A DNA stretch of 64,000 bases, taken from Myxococcus stipitatus. Its GTDB lineage: Bacteria; Myxococcota; Myxococcia; Myxococcales; Myxococcaceae. The stretch's first letter is position 1. The number at the start of each line of letters is the position of its first letter. A model generated the notes under the pieces. That model searched no databases, had not been told where the DNA came from, and was given only the letters and a program-made list of their open reading frames with translations. The stretch covers positions 6,076,001-6,140,000 of the forward strand of contig NZ_CP102770.1 of NCBI RefSeq assembly GCF_038561935.1, given 5' to 3'. The position numbers were made by a program, and so were the translations under genes. This document shows positions 42,141 to 50,604 of the stretch, piece by piece.

Positions 42141-43204
42141 AGCCGACGCGCGAGGTGGCCATCGTCGCGTTCGCGCAGAGCCCTTCCGTGCGGCGGGAGT
42201 GGGCGCGCGATGACGTGGAGCTGTTGCTCCCGGTCATCCAGGAGGCGCTGAGCCAGGCGGGGTTGAGCAAGGAGGAGGTGGGCTTCACCGCCTCGGGGAG
42301 CTCGGACTTCGTGACGGGGCTGCCGTTCTCGTTCGTGCTCGCACTCGACGCGGTGGGAGCGTCTCCGCCCATCGAGGAGACCCATGTCGAGATGGACGGC
42401 GCCTGGGCGCTCTATGAAGCCTGGGTGCGGCTGTCCCTCGGGGATGTGGACACGGCGCTGGTCTATGCGTTCGGGCGATCCTCGCTGGGAGAGCCTCGTG
42501 ATGTGCTGGGGATGCAGCTCGACCCCTACTACGTGGCGCCCCTGGCGCCCGACGCCATCAGCCTCGCGGCGCTCCAGGCGCGGGCATTGCTGGATTCAGG
42601 CCGTGCGACGGAGCGCGCGTTCGCGGAGGTCGCCGCGCGCAGCCGGAGGAATGCGAAGGCCAACCCGAACGCACAGCGCTCCGGAGACTTCTTGCCGGAA
42701 GCACTCCTGGATGCGCCCTACCTCGTCGCTCCGCTGCGGCGCCACGACTGTCCGCCGATATCGGATGGCGCGGTGGCGGTGATGTTGGCCGCGGGAGAGA
42801 AGGCTCGCGCGGCCACGGCTCGTCCGGCCTGGATTCGAGGCATCGACCACCGCATCGAGCCCCATGGCCTGGGGATGAGGGACCTCACCCGTTCGCCTTC
42901 GACGGCGCTCGCCGCCGCCAACGCGGGCGTGGGCCAAGGCAGGGTCGACGTTGCCGAAGTGCATGCGCCATTCAGCCACCAGGAGCTCATCCTCCGCGAG
43001 GCGCTGGGATTGAGCGGAGAGGTGGACCTCAATCCGTCTGGCGGCGCACTGGCCGCGAATCCCCTGATGTCGGCGGGACTCATCCGCATCGGCGAAGCCG
43101 CGCGGCGCGTGATGGCTGGCAGCGCCCGCCGAGCCGTCGCTCACGCGACGAGCGGTCCCTGTCTCCAGCAGAACCTGGTCTGCGTGTTGGAGGCGGCCCC
43201 ATGA
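42137..43204 (+). CDS. Thiolase-like lipid-transfer protein (Ltp-type aldolase candidate)
   Basis: The 355-residue protein has the thiolase fold. The end of the first half carries DGAWALYEAW where thiolases have the nucleophilic Cys, so it is not a classical thiolase. The C terminus has VAEVHAPFSHQELI, NPSGGALAANP and GLIRIGEA as in SCP-x/Ltp proteins. Ltp2 relatives cleave 17-hydroxy steroid acyl-CoA side chains as aldolases. The GTG start at 42137 overlaps the DUF35 stop. It is the likely partner of the two DUF35 proteins before it. Confidence 0.85.
   Translation: MKPTREVAIVAFAQSPSVRREWARDDVELLLPVIQEALSQAGLSKEEVGFTASGSSDFVTGLPFSFVLALDAVGASPPIEETHVEMDGAWALYEAWVRLSLGDVDTALVYAFGRSSLGEPRDVLGMQLDPYYVAPLAPDAISLAALQARALLDSGRATERAFAEVAARSRRNAKANPNAQRSGDFLPEALLDAPYLVAPLRRHDCPPISDGAVAVMLAAGEKARAATARPAWIRGIDHRIEPHGLGMRDLTRSPSTALAAANAGVGQGRVDVAEVHAPFSHQELILREALGLSGEVDLNPSGGALAANPLMSAGLIRIGEAARRVMAGSARRAVAHATSGPCLQQNLVCVLEAAP
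43184..43204 (+). repeat. Gene-junction direct repeat, copy 1
   Basis: The 21 bases GTGTTGGAGGCGGCCCCATGA match 43378-43398 at 19 positions. Both copies contain a ribosome-binding site and an ATGA/GTGA junction. Confidence 0.85.
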
Positions 43205-43398
43205 GGCTCGGCGGCGTTGTCTGCATGCGACCTCGTGCTCGGGCACACCCGGTGATGGCCTGCATGGAACCGCGAGCCAGAAGCGGCCTCATGGGGCTCA
43301 GCGCCGTGGTCTGCGTGGAGGCTGACACGCGGGCACACCAGGAGATGCTCGGCACGGCCAGGCCGGGACGTGACTTCGTGTGGGAGGCGGCCCCGTGA
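43201..43398 (+). CDS. 65-residue coupled small ORF made of two 30-residue repeats
   Basis: ATG 43201 overlaps the thiolase stop (ATGA) and TGA 43396-43398 overlaps the next GTG start (GTGA). The product has two in-frame 30-residue units, beginning MRLGGVVCMRPRARAH and MGLSAVVCVEADTRAH, followed by WEAAP. It ends with the same EAAP as the thiolase before it. It is Arg/Met/Cys-rich with no known motif. It may be a real coupled peptide, or a relic of duplication at the gene junction. Confidence 0.4.
   Translation: MRLGGVVCMRPRARAHPVMACMEPRARSGLMGLSAVVCVEADTRAHQEMLGTARPGRDFVWEAAP
43378..43398 (+). repeat. Gene-junction direct repeat, copy 2
   Basis: This is the second copy of the junction repeat, 194 bases downstream of the first, providing the start of the next thiolase-like gene. 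Confidence 0.85.
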
Positions 43399-44549
43399 AG
43401 CCCTGCGCGGTCATCGGCGTGGGACAGAGCCGGCACGCCTCCCGGCGCGACGATGTTTCACTCGCTGGGCTTGTGCGCGAGGCCGTGGACCGCGCCCTCT
43501 CCGATGCGGCGCTGACGCTCGAGGACATCGACGCCGTGGTGCTCGGCAAGGCGCCCGACACGTTCGAGGGCGTGATGATGCCGGAGCTGTACCTCGCCGA
43601 CTGTCTCGGCGCGGGGAGCAAGCCGCTGCTGCGCGTGCACACCGCCGGAAGCGTCGGCGGCTCCACGGCCATCATGGCGGTGAACCTCATCCGCGCGGGC
43701 CTCCACTCGCGCGTGCTCGCCGTGGCCTTCGAGAAGCAATCCGAGAGCGAGGCCATGTGGGCCCTCTCGCCGAAGTACCCCTTCCAGCCTCCCCTGCTCG
43801 CGGGTGCGGGCGGCTACTTCGCGCCACTCGTGCGCGCATACATCCGCCGCTCGGGCGCCCCACCGGACATCGGTGTGCGAGTCGCGGTCAAGGACCGCAA
43901 GCACGCGCTCCTCAACCCCTACGCCCACCTGCACCTGCCGGACATCTCCACCGAGGCCGTGACGAACTCGGCGATGCTCTGGGACCCGCTGCGCTACCTC
44001 GAGACCTGCCCCTCGTCCGATGGCGCCTGCGCGATGGTGCTCTCCAGCGAAGAGGCCGCGCGACGAGCCCCCGGTCCCATCGCGTGGGTCCGCGCCACGG
44101 CCATGCGCAGCGAACCCACGATGTTCGCCGGCCGGGACCAGGTGAATCCCCAAGCGGGCCGAGACTGCGCCGCTGCCCTCTACAAACTCGCTGGAATCAC
44201 CTCCCCTCGCCGAGACATCGACGTCGCCGAGCTCTACGTCCCCTTCTCCTGGTTCGAGCCGATGTGGCTGGAGAACCTCGGCTTCGCGGAGCCGAACGAG
44301 GGCTGGCGCATGACCGCCGAGGGCGCGACGGCGCTCGGGGGCGCGCTGCCCATCAATCCCTCCGGCGGCGTCCTCTCCACCAACCCTATCGGTGCCTCCG
44401 GGATGCTGCGCTTCGCGGAAGCCGCGCTCCAGGTCCGAGGCCTCGCCGGCGCACACCAGGTGGACGGCGCGAAGGTCGCACTGGGCCACGCCTACGGCGG
44501 TGGCTCGCAGTTCTTCTCGATGTGGATTGTCGCGCGTCAGCAGCTCTAG
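43395..44549 (+). CDS. Thiolase-like protein (Ltp3-like)
   Basis: The 384-residue protein has a thiolase fold with HTAGSVGGSTAI at the active-site loop, where Ser replaces the usual Cys. The second half has VAELYVPFSWFEP, NPSGGVLSTNPIGASG and GHAYGGGSQ. These are features of mycobacterial Ltp3-like proteins, which lie beside Ltp4 and a DUF35 gene as here. GTG 43395 has GGGAGG seven bases upstream; an in-frame ATG at 43380 would sit above that site. It is followed after three bases by the FadD19-like gene. Confidence 0.85.
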   Translation: MKPCAVIGVGQSRHASRRDDVSLAGLVREAVDRALSDAALTLEDIDAVVLGKAPDTFEGVMMPELYLADCLGAGSKPLLRVHTAGSVGGSTAIMAVNLIRAGLHSRVLAVAFEKQSESEAMWALSPKYPFQPPLLAGAGGYFAPLVRAYIRRSGAPPDIGVRVAVKDRKHALLNPYAHLHLPDISTEAVTNSAMLWDPLRYLETCPSSDGACAMVLSSEEAARRAPGPIAWVRATAMRSEPTMFAGRDQVNPQAGRDCAAALYKLAGITSPRRDIDVAELYVPFSWFEPMWLENLGFAEPNEGWRMTAEGATALGGALPINPSGGVLSTNPIGASGMLRFAEAALQVRGLAGAHQVDGAKVALGHAYGGGSQFFSMWIVARQQL

Positions 44550-44552
44550 CCC

Positions 44553-46148
44553 ATGGGAGCAGACATGACGTTCAATCTCGCGGACCTGTTCGAGAGCCTC
44601 GCGGACATCATGCCGGAGCGGCTCGCCGCCGTGGCCGGAGAGCACCGGCTCACCTTCCAGCAGCTCGATGCACGAGCCAACCGTCTGGCCAACGCCCTCC
44701 GGGAGCACGGCGTGCGCGCCGGAGACCACGTGGGGCTCTACCTGCACAACGGCATCGAGTTCCTCGAGTGCCTCCTCGGCCTCTTCAAGCTCCGAGCGGT
44801 CCCCATCAACATCAACTACCGCTACGTCGAGAGTGAGCTCGAGTTCCTGATGAAGAACGCGAACCTCACGGCGATCATCCACGGATACGAGCTGTCGGCG
44901 ACAGTCCTCGCCGCCGCCAGGAACGTGCCCACCCTCCGGCTCCGGGTGGGAGTCGGCGGAGGTGGAGAGGTGGAGTACGAGCAGCTCCTCGCCACCAGCT
45001 CCCCCGAGCGGAGCTTCGAGCCACGCTCGGGCGACGACCTCTACATCCTCTACACCGGCGGCACGACGGGCATGCCCCGAGGTGTGATGTGGAGACACGA
45101 AGACGTCCTCTTCGCCGGACTCCAAGGAGGCAATCCCGGAGGCCCGCCCATCGACCGGCCGGAGGCCCTGGCCCCACTCGCGCGAGACCGCCCCGCGCCG
45201 ATGGTCTTGCTGACCGCCGCCCCCTTCGTCCACGGCACGGCCCAGTGGGCCGCCTTCATCGCCCTGTTCTCCGGAGGCACGGCCGTCATCGTCCCCGGCA
45301 GGAGCTATGAGCCCCACCGCGTCTGCCAGGCCATCCAGTCGGAGCAGGTCAACACGCTGGTCATCGTCGGCGACGCCATGGCCCGCCCACTCGCCGAGGC
45401 ACTCGCCCAGGCCCGTGCCTCCGGTGACCCTCACGACCTGTCCTGCCTGAGGGTCATCTCCTCCTCCGGCGCGTTCCTCTCGCCCGCCGTCCGCCAGCAG
45501 CTCCAGGAGCAGCTCCCGGACACGCTGATTCTCGACAACTTCGGCGCGACGGAGGCGGGCCACCAGGGGACGGCCTTCTCCTCGGGCGAGGTGATGGCGT
45601 TCTACATGGACGAGAGCAGCGCGGTGCTCGGAGATGACCTGCGGCCCGTGCAGCCCGGCTCGGGTGTCATCGGCAAGCTCGCGCGGCGCGGTCGACTGCC
45701 GCTCGGCTACTACAACGACCCGGAGAAGACCGCGGCGACGTTCCTCGTCATCGACGGTGTGCGCTGGGTCCTTCCCGGTGACCTGGCCACGGTCGAGAAG
45801 GACGGCCGCATCACCGTGCTCGGCCGAGGCGCGGTGTGCATCAACAGCGGCGGAGAGAAGGTCTTCCCCGAGGAGGTCGAAGCAGCGCTCAAGGCCCACC
45901 CCGCCATCCGCGACGCGGTGGTGGTCGGCGTGCCCGATGTTCATTGGGGTGAACGAGTGACGGCCGTCATCGAGCCCCGTCCCAACCACCTCGTCTCTCT
46001 CGAGGTGCTCGGAGAGCACTGCCGCACGCTGCTGTCCGGCTACAAGGTGCCTCGGCAGCTCCGGGTCGTGGACCACATCGTCCGTCACCCGAGCGGCAAG
46101 CCCGACTACCGCTGGGCCCGGAGCGCAGCCACCGAGGAGCGCGCCTAG
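44553..46148 (+). CDS. Steroid side-chain acyl-CoA synthetase (FadD19-like)
   Basis: The 531-residue ANL enzyme has the P-loop LYILYTGGTTGMPRGVMWR, which matches the FadD19/FadD17 group I remember from cholesterol catabolism. NFGATEAGHQG, VLPGDLATVEKDG and the catalytic Lys in HPSGKPDYRW follow. It should load the C24-C27 side-chain acid onto CoA. Its place before two acyl-CoA dehydrogenase genes fits a beta-oxidation order. ATG 44565 is an alternative start. Confidence 0.87.
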   Translation: MGADMTFNLADLFESLADIMPERLAAVAGEHRLTFQQLDARANRLANALREHGVRAGDHVGLYLHNGIEFLECLLGLFKLRAVPININYRYVESELEFLMKNANLTAIIHGYELSATVLAAARNVPTLRLRVGVGGGGEVEYEQLLATSSPERSFEPRSGDDLYILYTGGTTGMPRGVMWRHEDVLFAGLQGGNPGGPPIDRPEALAPLARDRPAPMVLLTAAPFVHGTAQWAAFIALFSGGTAVIVPGRSYEPHRVCQAIQSEQVNTLVIVGDAMARPLAEALAQARASGDPHDLSCLRVISSSGAFLSPAVRQQLQEQLPDTLILDNFGATEAGHQGTAFSSGEVMAFYMDESSAVLGDDLRPVQPGSGVIGKLARRGRLPLGYYNDPEKTAATFLVIDGVRWVLPGDLATVEKDGRITVLGRGAVCINSGGEKVFPEEVEAALKAHPAIRDAVVVGVPDVHWGERVTAVIEPRPNHLVSLEVLGEHCRTLLSGYKVPRQLRVVDHIVRHPSGKPDYRWARSAATEERA

Positions 46149-46156
46149 GAAACGCC

Positions 46157-47332
46157 ATGCACCTCGAGCTCACCGCCGAGGAGCACGCGCTTCAGGCCCG
46201 GCTCCGAAGCTACTTCCAGCAGCTCGCGACACCGGAGCTCCTCGACGAGGTCGAGGGGAACGAGGGCGGCGGTCCGCTCTACACCCAGGCCCTGCGAAAG
46301 CTGGGAGCGGACGGCTGGCTCGGCATCGGCTGGCCTCGTGAGGTGGGAGGTCAGGGCCGCCCCGCCCTGGAGCAGTTCCTCTTCTTCGACGAGGCCCAGC
46401 GCGCGGGATTCCCCATCCCCTTCTTGACGTTGTGCACCGTCGGCCCCACCTTGATGAAGTACGGCACCGACGAGCAGAAGACACGGCTGCTGCCCGCGAT
46501 GCTGCGAGGCGAGCTTCAGTTCGCCATCGGCTACACCGAACCCGAAGCAGGCACCGACCTCGCGGCCTTGCGCACGCGCGCGGTCCGCGATGGGGATTCC
46601 TATGTGGTGACGGGTCAGAAGGTGTTCACCAGCATGGTCGAGCATGCCGGTTACATCTGGCTGGCCGTGCGCACGGACGCGGAGGCGCCCAAGCATCAGG
46701 GACTCAGCATCCTGATGGTGGACCCCAAGCTACCCGGGGTGAGCATCACCCCCATCGACACGCTCGGAGGCAACCGCACCAGCACCACCTACTACGACCA
46801 GGTCCGCGTCCCCGTCTCCATGCGTGTGGGCCGGGAGAACGAAGGATGGAAGCTCATCACCACGCAGCTCAACCACGAGCGGGTGGTTCTCCTGTCTCCA
46901 GGCGCGGCGGCCTCCTTCCTGGAGGAGACCCTCGCGTGGGCCCGTGAAACGCGCACACCTTCGGGCCGACGGGTCCTCGATGAAACCTGGGTCCAGCTCC
47001 GGCTCGCGCGAGTCCACTCGCTCCTCTCCGTGCTGGAGCTGATGCACTGGCGCCAGGCCTGGAACATCGACCACGGGGTGATGGACCCCGCGGAGTCCTC
47101 TCGCATCAAGGTCTTCGGCAGCGAGTCGCTCATCGAGCTCTATCAATGCCTTCTCGAAGTCCTCGGTCCAGCCGGTTGCCTCCAGAAGGGCTCCGCGGGT
47201 GCGCTGCTCCGAGGCCGCGTGGAGCGCTACTACCGGGCCACGCTCGTCCTCACCTTCGGTGGCGGCAACAACGAAGTGCAGCGAGACCTCATCGCCACGG
47301 TGGGGCTCGGGATGCCTCGGCCTTCTCGCTGA
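46157..47332 (+). CDS. Acyl-CoA dehydrogenase, ChsE-type subunit 1
   Basis: The 391-residue protein shows the acyl-CoA dehydrogenase pattern: FAIGYTEPEAGTDLAAL, VTGQKVFTS, and a C-terminal FGGGNNEVQRDLIA. Length and pattern resemble FadE26-type subunits that form mixed alpha2beta2 complexes with a second, divergent dehydrogenase in steroid side-chain oxidation. The partner follows 26 bases downstream. Confidence 0.86.
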   Translation: MHLELTAEEHALQARLRSYFQQLATPELLDEVEGNEGGGPLYTQALRKLGADGWLGIGWPREVGGQGRPALEQFLFFDEAQRAGFPIPFLTLCTVGPTLMKYGTDEQKTRLLPAMLRGELQFAIGYTEPEAGTDLAALRTRAVRDGDSYVVTGQKVFTSMVEHAGYIWLAVRTDAEAPKHQGLSILMVDPKLPGVSITPIDTLGGNRTSTTYYDQVRVPVSMRVGRENEGWKLITTQLNHERVVLLSPGAAASFLEETLAWARETRTPSGRRVLDETWVQLRLARVHSLLSVLELMHWRQAWNIDHGVMDPAESSRIKVFGSESLIELYQCLLEVLGPAGCLQKGSAGALLRGRVERYYRATLVLTFGGGNNEVQRDLIATVGLGMPRPSR

Positions 47333-47358
47333 GCATCCGCACCTCCACAGGAGTGTCC

Positions 47359-48468
47359 ATGGACTTCGCCTTCACCGAGGCGCAGCAGACCGTCGTCGGA
47401 CTCGCGAGGAAGCTCTTCGCCGAGCACGTCACCCCCGCCACCCTCGCCGCCGCCGAGGAGGACTTCCTGGACCGTGAGCTGTGGGCCCGGTTGGCCACGA
47501 CGGGGCTGCTCGGCACGGCCATCCCCGAGGCTGAAGGCGGCAGCGGGCATGGGATGCGCGAGCTGTGTGCGCTGCTCGTGGAAGCAGGCGCGGCCGTGGC
47601 ACCCGTGCCGCTCTGGCCTTCACTCGTGCTCGGTGCGTTGCCCATCGGTGCCTTCGGGACACCGGAGCAACGCCAACGCTGGCTGCCGGGCGTGGCCGAA
47701 GGGAGGACATTCCTCACGGCGGCACTCACGGAGGACTCTCCCCATCCCGCATGGACGGAGACCGTCGCCACACACCAGGGCGGACACTGGCGGCTCACGG
47801 GCCTCAAGTCCTGCGTTCCCGCCGCGCACCTCGCGGCCCGCATCCTCGTGCCTGCTCGCACGCGCGATGGAGCCCTCGGGGTCTTCCTGCTCGACCCTCG
47901 AACACCGGGCGTTTCGCGGGAGCAACAGCGCGCCACCACGGGAGAACCCCTGCTGCGACTGACACTGAGCGACGCGCTCGTGGAGCAGGAGGACGTGCTG
48001 GCAAGGCCCGGTGACGGTGACAGAGTGCTCACCTGGATGATGGAGCGCGCCACCGTGGGCGTCTGCGCGCTGCACCTCGGCGTCGCCGAGCGGGCACTGC
48101 GGCTGACGGCGGAGTACACCGGGACGCGGCACCAGTTCGGCCGCCCCATCGCCACCTTCCAGGCCGTGACCCAGCGCGCGGCGGATGCGTCCATCGATGT
48201 CGAGGCCATCCGCTTGACGCTGTGGAAGGCGGCGTGCGCGTTGGACTCGGGAGGACCCGCGGCGATGGCGGTGGCCACCGCGAAGCTGTGGGCCTCCGAG
48301 GCGGGCCATCGGGTGGTGTCCGCTGCACAGCATCTGCATGGAGGTATCGGCTTCGACACTCGCTATCCGCTCTACCGTTCCTATCTTTGGAGCAAGCAGC
48401 TCGAGCTCACCCTGGGCTCGGGGACCGTTCACCTCGCGCGCCTCGGCGCGCTGTTGGCCGAGGGTTGA
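47359..48468 (+). CDS. Acyl-CoA dehydrogenase, ChsE-type subunit 2
   Basis: The 369-residue protein is a shorter, divergent acyl-CoA dehydrogenase (MDFAFTEAQQTVVGLARKLF, RHQFGRPIATFQAVTQR, QHLHGGIGFDTRYPLYR). It lacks the usual EPEAG flavin-loop segment, as expected for the FadE27-type partner in a heteromeric enzyme. ATG 47359 follows CAGGAG. It very likely acts with the preceding gene's product on a steroid acyl-CoA. Confidence 0.86.
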   Translation: MDFAFTEAQQTVVGLARKLFAEHVTPATLAAAEEDFLDRELWARLATTGLLGTAIPEAEGGSGHGMRELCALLVEAGAAVAPVPLWPSLVLGALPIGAFGTPEQRQRWLPGVAEGRTFLTAALTEDSPHPAWTETVATHQGGHWRLTGLKSCVPAAHLAARILVPARTRDGALGVFLLDPRTPGVSREQQRATTGEPLLRLTLSDALVEQEDVLARPGDGDRVLTWMMERATVGVCALHLGVAERALRLTAEYTGTRHQFGRPIATFQAVTQRAADASIDVEAIRLTLWKAACALDSGGPAAMAVATAKLWASEAGHRVVSAAQHLHGGIGFDTRYPLYRSYLWSKQLELTLGSGTVHLARLGALLAEG

Positions 48469-48472
48469 CCCC

Positions 48473-49657
48473 ATGCGCACCCGCCTCTGTGAGCTCTTTG
48501 GAATCGACGTGCCTGTCTTCGCCTTCAGCTACCAACGAGAGGTCGTCGCCGCGGTGAGCCGCGCCGGAGGAATGGGTGTCCTGGGCGCCTTGCAGTTCTC
48601 GCCCGAGCAGCTCGAAGCAGAGCTGTGCTGGCTGGATGCACACGTGGACGGCAAACCCTACGGTGTGGACGTGGTGATGCCCACCCGCTACGAAGGCGCC
48701 GAGCGGGGCGGACTGTCCAAGGAGGCCCTGGAGCAGCTGATTCCCGAAGGGCATCGCCGCTACGTGGAGGAAGTTCTCGCGCGCTACGAAGTGCCCCGAT
48801 TACCCCCGGAGGTCCTCTCACACGAGTCACTGCTGGGATGGTCCGAGTCCGCGGGTCGCTCACAGGTCGCGGTCGCGCTCCAGCATCCCATCCGCCTCAT
48901 CGCCAACGCGCTGGGGACACCGCCCCGAGACGTGGTGGACGAGGCACACCGACGAGGCGTCCAGGTCGTGGCGCTCGTCGGCACGGCGGCACACGCGCGC
49001 AAGCAGGCGGAGGCCGGGGTCGATGTGGTGGTGGCGGTGGGCACCGAAGCCGGAGGCCACACCGGTGAGATTGGAACGATGGTGCTCGTCCCCGAGGTCG
49101 TGGACGCCGTACACCCCATCCCCGTGCTGGCCGCGGGAGGCATTGGCCGAGGCCGACAGATTGCGGCGGCGCTCGCGCTGGGAGCGGAGGGCGTGTGGAC
49201 CGGCTCGCTCTGGCTCGGCGCGGAGGAGGCGCAGCTGCATCCCGTGCTCAGGGACAAGCTCCTCGCCGCAACGTCGAGCGACACGGTGCGCTCGCGGTCC
49301 ATGAGCGGAAAGCCCGCGCGCCAACTCAAGACCGCCTGGACCGAGGCCTGGGACGGCGGAGAGTCCCCGGGCCCGCTGCCCATGCCGCTGCAGTTCATGC
49401 TCACCGCCGATGCCGTGACGCGGATGCACCACCACGCGGGCACGCCGGGCTCTCGCGCGAACGAGCTGCTCGGGACTCCCGTCGGGCAGATTGTCGGGAG
49501 CATGCGCGAGGTGAGGCCCGTCCAAGCCGTGCTCGAGTCCCTGAAGGCGGAGTTCCGCGCGTCGGTCCTGCGGGTGCTCGAGACCGGAGGCACCGGTGAG
49601 CGTCAGCCCGACTCGGCGAGGCGCGGCGCCACGGGCACGAGACGCGGCTCCGAGTAG
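48473..49657 (+). CDS. Nitronate-monooxygenase-like flavoprotein (IpdC-like possible)
   Basis: The 394-residue TIM-barrel FMN protein has IDVPVFAFSY, VGTEAGGHTGEIGTMVLVPEV and VLAAGGIGRGRQIAAALALGA, typical of 2-nitropropane dioxygenase relatives. In actinobacterial cholesterol catabolism one member, IpdC, is a reductase for the C/D-ring propionate intermediate, so that role fits this context, though not proven. Its last 55 bases overlap the convergent KshA-like gene; the tail beyond about residue 370 is Arg-rich and probably disordered. Confidence 0.8.
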   Translation: MRTRLCELFGIDVPVFAFSYQREVVAAVSRAGGMGVLGALQFSPEQLEAELCWLDAHVDGKPYGVDVVMPTRYEGAERGGLSKEALEQLIPEGHRRYVEEVLARYEVPRLPPEVLSHESLLGWSESAGRSQVAVALQHPIRLIANALGTPPRDVVDEAHRRGVQVVALVGTAAHARKQAEAGVDVVVAVGTEAGGHTGEIGTMVLVPEVVDAVHPIPVLAAGGIGRGRQIAAALALGAEGVWTGSLWLGAEEAQLHPVLRDKLLAATSSDTVRSRSMSGKPARQLKTAWTEAWDGGESPGPLPMPLQFMLTADAVTRMHHHAGTPGSRANELLGTPVGQIVGSMREVRPVQAVLESLKAEFRASVLRVLETGGTGERQPDSARRGATGTRRGSE

Positions 49658-50604
49658 AACTGCCCCGCCCATCTGCGGAACATGCCGATGGGCCCGTCTC
49701 CGCTCACGAGCAGCGGGGGATGGACGTAGATCTTGTTCTCCCAGATGGGGATGTCCTGCTCGAGCTGCCGTTCAATCTCCGCCATGAAGGCCTTGCCCAC
49801 GGTGCTCGTGGCGTCCTTGTGGGGCAGCTTCTTCACCAGGAAGGCGAAGCGAACGTCCACGGTGTCCTCGTCGATGGTGGTGACGCTGTTGACGAGGAGC
49901 GTCTCGACGATGCCCTTGAAGCGCGTGAGCGTGAAGCCGAAGCCGTGGGCGTTGACCTCGATGGTTCCCTGGGTGCGGCCGAACGGCGTCTTCATCACGA
50001 TGTTCGAGACGACGTGCAGCACATGATCTCGCGCCTCCGCCGTGGTGACGGGCAGCTCCGCGGTGCCGTGCAGGTAGTGCAGATGCGCCAGGTCCACCGC
50101 GTTCTCGGTCATCTCCTGGTTGTGGGTCCGGACCTGCCAGCGACGCAGCTCGTAGTCCGTCCACTCGGGATGCTGGAACTCAGGCACCAGGGGAACCTCC
50201 CACGCGGGAGGCCGCTGCGCGCCGTGGTGCCACACCATGATGAGGCCGTTCACCTCACGCACGGGCCAGGAGCGAAGCCGGGCACCGGGAGGGATCTTCT
50301 GCGCATACGGGATGGACGCGCAGCTGCCTTCGCCGTCGAAACGCCAGGCGTGGAAGGGACACTGGATGCAGCCGTCCACCACCTTGCCGCCATGTCCCAG
50401 GTGGGCTCCCAGATGGGGACAGTGCGCATCGAGGACATGCGGCTCGGGGAGTGGCGTGGCTCCCTCTGGCGCCTCGGGACGGAAGAGGACCAGGTCCTTG
50501 CCGAAGTAACGCAGGGGCATCACCGCGCCTGGCGCCAGCTCATGGGTGTAGGCGACCTGGAACCAGCCATCGGGATAGCGCGGAAACGGGAACCGGCTGC
50601 TCAC
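49603..50604 (-). CDS. kshA: Rieske oxygenase, 3-ketosteroid 9-alpha-hydroxylase-like
   Basis: The 333-residue protein has the Rieske cluster CPHLGAHL...CIQCPFHAW (CxH and CxxH ligands) and the mononuclear iron site AVDLAHLHYLH (DxxHxxxxH). The C terminus IPIWENKIYV...GPIGMFRRWAGQFY follows the KshA pattern of IW-NK/HK, DGP and RRW-QFY. KshA with KstD opens ring B of steroids. The GTG start overlaps the KstD stop (GTGA), so the two are coupled. No ferredoxin reductase (KshB) is seen in the window. Confidence 0.83.
   Translation of the reverse strand: MSSRFPFPRYPDGWFQVAYTHELAPGAVMPLRYFGKDLVLFRPEAPEGATPLPEPHVLDAHCPHLGAHLGHGGKVVDGCIQCPFHAWRFDGEGSCASIPYAQKIPPGARLRSWPVREVNGLIMVWHHGAQRPPAWEVPLVPEFQHPEWTDYELRRWQVRTHNQEMTENAVDLAHLHYLHGTAELPVTTAEARDHVLHVVSNIVMKTPFGRTQGTIEVNAHGFGFTLTRFKGIVETLLVNSVTTIDEDTVDVRFAFLVKKLPHKDATSTVGKAFMAEIERQLEQDIPIWENKIYVHPPLLVSGDGPIGMFRRWAGQFYSEPRLVPVAPRLAESG

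Noticed and set aside
43458..46088. 876-codon leftward frame across the thiolase-like and FadD19-like genes
   Set aside because: It spans two conserved rightward genes and their junction; the sequence is His/Glu/Arg-rich with no domain.
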